The notes beneath the pieces are model-generated. The model had not been told where the DNA came from and did not search any database. It saw only the letters and a program-made list of their open reading frames with translations. The translations under genes were made by a program, and so were the position numbers. From positions 1-51,732 of the forward strand of contig JAUCGL010000015.1 in the NCBI GenBank assembly GCA_030378105.1: a DNA stretch of 51,732 bases, written 5' to 3'. Source of the stretch: Candidatus Halobeggiatoa sp. HSG11 (GTDB lineage: Bacteria; Pseudomonadota; Gammaproteobacteria; Beggiatoales; Beggiatoaceae). This document shows, in pieces, positions 46,540 to 51,732 of the stretch; positions within the stretch are counted from its first letter, which is position 1, and every line of letters starts with the position of its first letter.

Positions 46540-47896
46540 AACGTGGTTGAACCTCTATTACGTTAATTTCAGGGTTACGAGGTTTACAACGTTGTACTTT
46601 ACGATTGACATCGTCAATAATACTTTTGGATCGTTTTTGAATATCACTAAAATCCTTCTGTTTTCGATTAATAGTATTTTTATGATTATTAATGTTCAAT
46701 AGATCCATTTGTTGAATATAATCAGTTAAGTTTTTTTGCTTCTTTTTCAATAAAACACAGTTTTGTTTATTTCTTATGTAGGCTTTAAAAAATTCTCGAC
46801 TTTTTGGTTTAATTTGTCGATTATAATAATCCCAAGCTGATGCAACATTTAGTTCTGCTTCAACGTCCTGTCTTAATTGAACTAAATTTTCCTTTGCAAT
46901 GATAGTAGAAAGTTGTTTACGGTATTTAATTTCCGCAGCTTTTAAATTTGCTAAAGTTTGAGAGACATCAGTACGTCTTTCTAGCAAAATTTTAGAATAA
47001 ACAGAAAGCTCTGCTAACATATTTTGAAATTGGTTTTTATGGTCTTGAAATTTCTTATTCCATTGTTCTGAATGACAAAAATCATTTGCCATTGCTTGGT
47101 ATTCTTGGCCAGTTATTTTTTTATTTCTATACCAGTTTTCAGCTTCTTTAAACATTTTTTGATGATATTCGTATTCTTTTTCACGTTGTGATTGTTGATA
47201 TTCATAGTATCCCCAAGAAATTACTGTAGCAATTCCAACAACAATACCTATTCCAGTTAGAGAAGAAGCAACAGCAGTTGTTGTCAATGAAAAACCAATA
47301 CCAGTTGCTGCTGAACCTAATATTGCTCCATTTGCTAATAATACTCCAATACTGCCAGTTAATGTTAAGCTTCCAAATATGGTCATGGTATCTTCAATAG
47401 AAACTTTTTTATTACCTGTTTGATAATTCATTGGAAGTAAAGAAATATTGTCAGCATTAAACATTGGTACAGTCCGTTCACAAAGACCTTCAAAAAAACT
47501 AGAACGGGAATTAAGCTCTGTAATATTTTGTAAAATGCTATTAATTTTATTAATCATTGGTAATAATACTTGTTCATATTCATAGCGTTTTTTAATGATA
47601 GTTGAATAACTATTTACATCAAATTTTTTCGATACCTTATCAATAGTTTTAACTATTTGTTCAAGATGGGAACTAGATTTTTCCAGTTGGGACAAATTTG
47701 CATCGATTTGTTCAGCAAGTTTAGCTTGGTAGCTAGTTTCTTTGAACAAGTCTTGAACATATTTTATTTTTACTAAAGTAGGGGCGTATCGTTTATTACT
47801 TTCTACTAGCTCTTTGGCCTCGTCCATATATTCATTTGCTTGGACAACTGTTGAGCAGTAGCAAATAGCTAAGAAAATAGGAATTAATTTTTTCAT
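46529..47896 (-). CDS. Exported coiled-coil protein with a hydrophobic hairpin (alpha-pore-forming-toxin-like)
   Basis: 455 residues with a signal peptide (1-20, ending VVQA). Long amphipathic helices (~22-130) lead to a Gly/Ala/Val-rich hydrophobic block at ~171-230 that can form a two-helix hairpin (TLTGSIGVLLANGAILGSAA, TGIGIVVGIATVISWGYYEY). More than 200 residues of coiled coil follow. This helical-bundle plus membrane-inserting tongue is the plan of ClyA/XaxA/HBL-type toxins. Sequence identity to any of these is not evident, so the assignment is architectural only. It begins 11 bases after the 266-residue gene and overlaps the next by 11 bases. An inner-membrane scaffold of a secretion system is the main alternative. 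Confidence 0.6.
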   Translation of the reverse strand: MKKLIPIFLAICYCSTVVQANEYMDEAKELVESNKRYAPTLVKIKYVQDLFKETSYQAKLAEQIDANLSQLEKSSSHLEQIVKTIDKVSKKFDVNSYSTIIKKRYEYEQVLLPMINKINSILQNITELNSRSSFFEGLCERTVPMFNADNISLLPMNYQTGNKKVSIEDTMTIFGSLTLTGSIGVLLANGAILGSAATGIGFSLTTTAVASSLTGIGIVVGIATVISWGYYEYQQSQREKEYEYHQKMFKEAENWYRNKKITGQEYQAMANDFCHSEQWNKKFQDHKNQFQNMLAELSVYSKILLERRTDVSQTLANLKAAEIKYRKQLSTIIAKENLVQLRQDVEAELNVASAWDYYNRQIKPKSREFFKAYIRNKQNCVLLKKKQKNLTDYIQQMDLLNINNHKNTINRKQKDFSDIQKRSKSIIDDVNRKVQRCKPRNPEINVIEVQPRYVF

Positions 47897-47906
47897 TGTT
47901 ATTCCT

Positions 47907-48707
47907 TTAGTGGTTGATTAGCTTTTGATTAGCGTTATGGATTGCTTCTAATTGTGGTAAAAAATATTTACGTTCTGTTTCAGAAGCTTGATTTAACATT
48001 TCATGCGTTTCAAGATAAATTTGGGCCTCAAGCTGAGCAAGTAAATTGGGTATAGAAGCAGATGTTGGTTTAATAAGTTTTAAAGTTGTTTCTACCTGTT
48101 GATGAATATATGATTTGTTATCTACAGCAGGATTTATCTTGATAACATTATCAATATATTCATATATTTCTTGCCAACCTTCAGTTGAAACTTGATTATT
48201 TGTTACTGCTTGAATTTCCTTGAAATCTTGTTTCATATCGGTTAACATGGTTTTAAGCGTATCTAAATCTAATGTCTTGATGTTTTTTCTTAGAGTGGTT
48301 ATTTGTCTCCTTAGAGATTTTGCTTGTTGGAAAACTAATGAAATTTGTTTTAATAAGGTGATTTTATATTGAATTTCTGTTGATAAAGTACAAATACCAA
48401 TATTGGTGCAAAGACAAACGCAAAGCTTGTTGTTCTTCCTATTTTCAAGCATTGGAATACCATGATTTTCTCCCCATTTGTTACTATTACAAGTATTACG
48501 GATAACACTTTCTTTTTCCTTACAAAAACTGCATTTACATTTATCAAATTCTATGGTTCCATTAAATAAAATTTTTCCATTTTTTAATTCTTTAATGTCA
48601 TTTGCCAAAGTAGCTAAAGAAACAAGAGGGTTAAAGAAAATATTTACTACTACCAAGATTAGTAGCTTTTTAGAAACAGGTGCTAGTATAAATAGTTTTT
48701 CTTCCAT
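47907..48707 (-). CDS. Exported Cys-rich coiled-coil protein (faintly TrbJ/VirB5-like)
   Basis: 266 residues. A hydrophobic export segment lies at about 13-34 (LLILVVVNIFFNPLVSLATL) after a longer than usual N-region; the true start could be internal. Two cysteine clusters, CKCSFC and CVCLC, follow at ~57-110 and may bind metal or form disulphides. Residues ~115-190 are a continuous coiled coil (LLKQISLVFQQAKSLRRQIT, LDLDTLKTMLTDMKQDF). Its spacing faintly recalls TrbJ/VirB5 minor pilins, a weak resemblance only. It lies 11 bases upstream of the hairpin protein, making it the first gene of the tightly packed part of the operon. Confidence 0.6.
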   Translation of the reverse strand: MEEKLFILAPVSKKLLILVVVNIFFNPLVSLATLANDIKELKNGKILFNGTIEFDKCKCSFCKEKESVIRNTCNSNKWGENHGIPMLENRKNNKLCVCLCTNIGICTLSTEIQYKITLLKQISLVFQQAKSLRRQITTLRKNIKTLDLDTLKTMLTDMKQDFKEIQAVTNNQVSTEGWQEIYEYIDNVIKINPAVDNKSYIHQQVETTLKLIKPTSASIPNLLAQLEAQIYLETHEMLNQASETERKYFLPQLEAIHNANQKLINH

Positions 48708-48838
48708 AAAAATGTCTCATTAGTTAATTTAATTTTGATTAGATTAAAGCAAATATACTAATTTGTCTATACTATGAAGCACTATATATAAAGGGAAACA
48801 AACCAGTATATTTGTCAATATATGGGGTAGATTTTATA

Positions 48839-49366
48839 CTAATTAGATGTTTTTATTAAATGGACTTCCATATTGGACTCAGCCCAATTACCACCTCCAT
48901 ACCACAACCCCCAAAAAAAACTTTCAACACAACCAGCATAAGCAGATATAAGATATTTGCGTGGATTTTTTTGATCTCTAACTACCTTGACCCATCCACA
49001 TTTAGGATTTGTATGTCCAAATCCATTGGTAGCTATTTTATCTGCACAAGTAGGACCGCAGATTGGAGAAAATCCATTAGGTGCTATAAATCTTGGGGTA
49101 GAATGATTACCTATTGACTGATCAATCTCCCAACCTTTTGGAATTTCGTAATATTTTTCTTTGTAATCGAATTTACCTAAATTATCAAAGGTTTTCACTC
49201 TACTTCCTCTCGCACGAGCCTTAATGTGAGCATGGTCAATCATTTTCTCAACATGAGGTAAACATACTCCATTTTCATCACATTTTAACATTTTATTAGC
49301 ACAATTAGTGTTGAATGAGATGAAAATAAAACTACACGCTGTTAAAGCCAATAGCTTATTAGTCAT
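48839..49366 (-). CDS. Small exported Cys-rich protein of unknown function
   Basis: 175 residues with a signal peptide (about 1-23). The mature part holds nine cysteines (KCDENGVCLPH, ICGPTCADK, PKCGWVKV, AGCVESFFWG) and an aromatic Gly-Trp-rich C-terminus (WGLWYGGGNWAESN). This suggests a disulphide-stabilised extracellular domain. No family is recognised. It lies 131 bases upstream of the 266-residue gene in the same direction, with an AT-rich gap, so it may be the first gene of the operon or be separately transcribed. A ribosome binding site AAGGAG lies seven bases before the ATG. Confidence 0.65.
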   Translation of the reverse strand: MTNKLLALTACSFIFISFNTNCANKMLKCDENGVCLPHVEKMIDHAHIKARARGSRVKTFDNLGKFDYKEKYYEIPKGWEIDQSIGNHSTPRFIAPNGFSPICGPTCADKIATNGFGHTNPKCGWVKVVRDQKNPRKYLISAYAGCVESFFWGLWYGGGNWAESNMEVHLIKTSN

Positions 49367-49689
49367 ACAAACTCCTTAAAATTTTAAAGAACTTAAAAAA
49401 CATACCTATTTATTATAAATTAAATCAACAATTTATACAAAAAATCTATGCATGATTAAAATTTATAGAATATTTATTTAAATTCTACATCTAAAAATTC
49501 TATCTGTGACATGATGAACCTAATATTTTTTAAAAAGTTAGGATATTTGCAGCCATTCTCATTAAAAAATATAATAATGAAAAATCAATAACATAAAAAC
49601 TAAAAAAAATGGGATTTCATAAAAACCTCCGGTATAAATTAAGTATTTAAAGTATATATTAACATAAAATTATTCAAAAAACTTAACAT
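49367..49689. other. AT-rich intergenic region
   Basis: No gene or clear repeat is seen between the small Cys-rich gene and the GC-rich block. The plus-strand word AAAACCTCCGGTATAAATTA near 49623 is not near any ATG. Confidence 0.4.
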
Positions 49690-49985
49690 AAAAATGTCCA
49701 ACGCTGCGAGACATGGAGAAACGAAGCCGAAGTCAAGTAGTCCGTTACTTGCGTGAGAGTTCTTAAATTTGATGAAACAGTTTAAGCGAAGAGGCGTTTC
49801 TTGAAATTTTGAACAAGCTCATCGTTAACGTTATGGAGGAGTCGGTGGGACGGAGCTGCTTCAGTGCGGAGTCGCCCGATGAGACAGGACGTGTCGGGGC
49901 AAATAATAACCGGTTTCGCTGAAAAATTGATTAGTCCACGGGACATGGACGTTCCGGGGACATCATGAAATTTCTGCGAAACTCA
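49690..49985. repeat. GC-rich structured block, partly repeated at 35460
   Basis: About 300 bases of clearly higher GC content inside AT-rich DNA. It contains short hairpins such as CAAGTAGTCCGTTACTTG (49735-49752) and GTCCACGGGACATGGAC (49935-49951). The section GGTGGGACGGAGCTGCTTCA to GACGTGTCGGGGCAAATAA recurs, diverged, at 35460-35530. Short open frames (for example MEKRSRSQVVRYLRESS) are not conserved in the second copy. It may be a structured RNA, a repeat, or a remnant of transferred DNA. Confidence 0.5.
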
Positions 49986-50175
49986 TCCATATTTTTAAAG
50001 GAAGTTATTGAAATATAATATTAAATTAATTTTAATTCCAAAATGAATCTTGAACTCCTAGCAAAATATCCGAAAACTTGACATTAACTTAACTGGATTT
50101 AAGCAACTGGTATTCAGTTTCTTACATAACATATTGGAATAATTGGAACTAAATATATAAAATTATTTTAAAATA

Positions 50176-50204
50176 TTTACTTTCAATCTCAAGATTGCTA
50201 TAAT
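50176..50204 (+). promoter_or_regulatory. Promoter of the vapBC-like operon
   Basis: TTTACT (-35, 50176-50181), a 17-base spacer and an extended -10 TGCTATAAT (TATAAT at 50199-50204). It lies 39 bases upstream of the antitoxin ATG. VapBC promoters are normally repressed by the complex itself; no operator palindrome was identified. Confidence 0.6.
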
Positions 50205-50242
50205 TCAACCCAATCAAAGAAAATATTGTTTGAAATAAAATT

Positions 50243-50497
50243 ATGCAAAACATTATATTACATACTAATATTGGTACAGATGGCATATTGCATTTAGATT
50301 TACCAATTGAAATGCCTAATACAGAAGTAGAAGTTAAATTAACCGTTAAACCAACTAATAATCATTTTCCAATAACTAATTTAGAAGACGGTTTGGGCTG
50401 CTTAAAATACCGAGGTAAAGCAAAATCTTTGGAAGAAATAGAACAAGGAATTATTGAAGCTACAAAGCAAAAGTGGTTTAATGAGAATAAAAAATGA
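50243..50497 (+). CDS. Antitoxin partner of the PIN toxin (VapB-like)
   Basis: 84 residues. The N-terminal half (ILHTNIGTDGILHLDLPIEM, then EVEVKLTV) is a short beta-rich segment reminiscent of AbrB/SpoVT-like or related antitoxin DNA-binding folds. The C-terminal half (GLGCLKYRGKAKSLEEIEQG) is the typical flexible helix that wraps the toxin. The stop overlaps the toxin start by four bases (ATGA), the arrangement of type II toxin-antitoxin pairs. It presumably neutralises the PIN RNase and represses the promoter at 50176. Its family name is uncertain, but pairing with the PIN protein makes the role solid. Confidence 0.8.
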   Translation: MQNIILHTNIGTDGILHLDLPIEMPNTEVEVKLTVKPTNNHFPITNLEDGLGCLKYRGKAKSLEEIEQGIIEATKQKWFNENKK

Positions 50498-50904
50498 TTG
50501 CTGTTGACACCAATATTTTGGTTCGTTACCTAACAAATGATGATCCCATACAAGCACAACTCGCTCTGAAAATACTCAGTAAACCTGAAAAAATCTTCAT
50601 AGCCAAAACAGTATTACTAGAGGTAGAATGGGTATTACGTTCTGTTTATGAATTCAAACCATCTGAAATAGATAAAGCAATATTACAAATTTTAGGATTG
50701 CCCAACGTAGTACCTGAATTTCCTGAACAAATTGCTTTAGCACTTAAATATTATAGACAAGGTATGGATTTCGCTGATGCTTTACATTTAGTTGCCAATT
50801 TTGAAATTAAACACTTTTATACTTTTGATAAGGCTTTTGTTAAAAAAACTAAAAATATTTTGCCTAATGTAACATTGGTTAAAAAATCAACCACTATGGA
50901 CTAA
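50494..50904 (+). CDS. PIN-domain ribonuclease toxin (VapC-like)
   Basis: 136-residue PIN-domain RNase expected to cut tRNA or other RNA and stop translation when its antitoxin is lost. Acidic active-site residues are visible: Asp5 (MIAVDTNILVRYL), Glu near 46 (LLEVEWVLR), Asp near 92 (MDFADALHL) and Asp near 111 (FYTFDKAF). The length is typical for VapC. It is coupled to the antitoxin by the ATGA overlap. The last codons overlap the first of a series of small hairpins (50893-50915) that continue to the adjacent IS200-type transposase remnant. Confidence 0.92.
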   Translation: MIAVDTNILVRYLTNDDPIQAQLALKILSKPEKIFIAKTVLLEVEWVLRSVYEFKPSEIDKAILQILGLPNVVPEFPEQIALALKYYRQGMDFADALHLVANFEIKHFYTFDKAFVKKTKNILPNVTLVKKSTTMD

Positions 50905-51004
50905 AAGTCCATAGTATGTATTACGACTAAAAGTCGTGTTTTCGGCTAAAGCCGACTTACAGTAGAAACTGACTGATAGTCAGTGAATTATGACTAAAAG
51001 TCAT
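50893..51004. repeat. Chain of five small hairpins between vapC and an IS200-type remnant
   Basis: Five consecutive perfect palindromes: CTATGGACTAAAAGTCCATAG (within 50893-50915), ACGACTAAAAGTCGT (50923-50937), TCGGCTAAAGCCGA (50942-50955), ACTGACTGATAGTCAGT (50968-50984) and ATGACTAAAAGTCAT (50990-51004). Most share the GACTAAAAGTC core with different outer bases. They resemble the foldback structures recognised by Y1 transposases at IS200/IS605 or REP ends. The first overlaps the vapC stop, the last the transposase stop. Confidence 0.8.
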
Positions 51005-51463
51005 TCAATAACAAAGCCATCATTATTGTGGTTAGGATGTTTATCATGATGTTTAAGATATTCCTTTATCATTTCATCGGTTACGTGTCCTGAACTAAAT
51101 GCAGCATAACCAATTGCCCAGAAATGCTTGCCCCAATATATCTTACTTAATTGAGGAAATTCTTCTTGTAACTTTTTCGATGAACGTCCTTTAAACCATC
51201 TAACCATATCACTAACAGAATACTTTGGAGGATATGATATATATAGATGTATATGGTCTGTAACTTACTACACCACTTATAATATTTATATCTTTTTGAG
51301 TGCATATTTGGCGAATTATATCTCTTGCACGTACGCTTATTTGCTTAGTCAATACTTCATAACGATATTTTGTTATCCATACTAAATGGACTTTTAAATC
51401 GTATACTGTATGGGAGGCTGACAGCCTGACAAAAGAAAGGTAACCATAAGTATAACGTAACAT
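51001..51463 (-). pseudogene. IS200/IS605-type Y1 transposase, broken by a frameshift
   Basis: Minus strand. The upstream part gives SHTVYDLKVHLVWITKYRYE and IISGVVS; the downstream part gives MVRWFKGRSSKKLQEEFPQL and HVTDEMIKEYLKHH, whose Tyr should be the catalytic residue. Around 51245-51275 the HUH motif (TDHIHLYISYPPKYS) is readable only after shifting one base following GVVS. A single extra T therefore separates the two halves. The expected intact length is about 150 residues. The start of the upstream part is uncertain. Small hairpins flank it at 50893-51004 and around 51415-51427 (AGGCTGACAGCCT). Confidence 0.85.
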
Positions 51464-51527
51464 AAAAAATTCAGTATGAGTTTTGAGCTGTCCGATTATT
51501 AAAAGATTGGTTATTTTTTCATATTTA

Positions 51528-51732
51528 TTATGGAAGAGGCTCAGGATCAGGCATACTGGAAAGAGTTATTTTTTTAATAAATTTATAACCTCTGGCAGGT
51601 GCTGAAGCCACATAACGTTACTTCAATTTTTAAATAACTAATAGCCCGATTCCAATGTGGATCAATATCTTGACGTATACCAGATTTAACAACTTCAACT
51701 CCTTGTGAAACAAGAAATAAAGTTGCAACAGC
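51528..51732 (-). pseudogene. IS4-like transposase C-terminal remnant, running off the window
   Basis: From the window edge the minus strand reads [20 protein letters not shown] and [17 protein letters not shown], a wording close to the C-terminus of IS4-family transposases (DxHWxRGxSYLKIG). One base later the frame must shift to continue as [20 protein letters not shown] and stop at 51528-51530. The family assignment rests on this short motif; the catalytic DDE region lies outside the window. The frameshift could be real decay, or the second stretch may be unrelated. Confidence 0.55.

Noticed and set aside
47907-48707. TrbJ/VirB5 component of a conjugation operon
   Set aside because: Only the coiled-coil spacing is similar and no other T4SS gene (VirB4, B6, B8-B11) is present; kept only as a remark.
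49697-49830. Short open frame MEKRSRSQVVRYLRESS and neighbours in the GC-rich block
   Set aside because: They are very short, lack a ribosome binding site, and are not maintained in the second copy.
49860-49920. Hammerhead-ribozyme-like core (CCGATGAGACAGGACGTGTC)
   Set aside because: The CUGAUGA core has a substitution, the GAAA partner is missing, and the second copy at 35460 does not keep it.
50893-51004. CRISPR-like array of short repeats
   Set aside because: The units are different palindromes with short irregular spacing, not identical direct repeats with unique spacers, and no cas gene is nearby.

Overview
The window is AT-rich gammaproteobacterial DNA. ArgS, ArgB, SerC, HtpG, SpeD, the PilU-type ATPase and elongator tRNA-Met all look gammaproteobacterial. 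The hydrogenase-2-like genes, diheme cytochrome, Sel1 protein, giant exported multidomain protein and dense palindromic repeats suggest a filamentous or large sulphur bacterium (Thiotrichales/Beggiatoaceae-like). That taxonomic placement is inference from gene content, not a search result.

Layout. 1-9.8 kb: argS with a SPOR-domain partner, two envelope glycosyltransferases, a small secreted protein, argB, a Sel1-repeat protein and a cytochrome c4-like diheme protein. 10-17.8 kb: a WecG/TagA-type and a GT4 glycosyltransferase bracket a defence block. That block holds a Septu-like ATPase/HNH pair (bracketed by two near-identical ~98-bp repeats) and a single-chain restriction-methyltransferase. 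18-24.3 kb: speD, tRNA-Met, a hydrogenase small subunit/HybA/HybB operon with no large subunit in the window, and a PilU-like retraction ATPase. 24.4-35.4 kb: a decayed HNH nuclease gene cut by a MITE-like element, then a 3399-residue exported protein. The giant protein combines an Ig-like domain, CUB, beta-helix, ten FG-GAP-like repeats, a caspase/legumain-like peptidase domain, five Calx-beta repeats and eight WD40 repeats. 35.7-40.7 kb: htpG (with a good heat-shock promoter), yhhQ and serC. 40.9-49.4 kb: an outer-membrane barrel plus trypsin-like protease operon on the plus strand converges on a five-gene minus-strand set of exported proteins. One of these has the coiled-coil/hydrophobic-hairpin plan of alpha-pore-forming toxins, and one ends in a toxin-like domain. 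50-51.7 kb: a VapBC-type toxin-antitoxin pair, a frameshifted IS200-type transposase beside a chain of small hairpins, and an IS4-like transposase remnant running off the window.

The intergenic DNA is unusually structured. At least seven families of palindromic or terminal-inverted-repeat elements occur. Three have clear element boundaries: two flanked by TA and one with an 11-bp direct duplication. Together with the broken transposases and pseudogene, this suggests heavy non-autonomous element activity.

Most promising leads: the giant peptidase/WD40 protein, the exported pore-former-like cluster, the hydrogenase lacking its catalytic subunit, and the TSD-flanked small elements.
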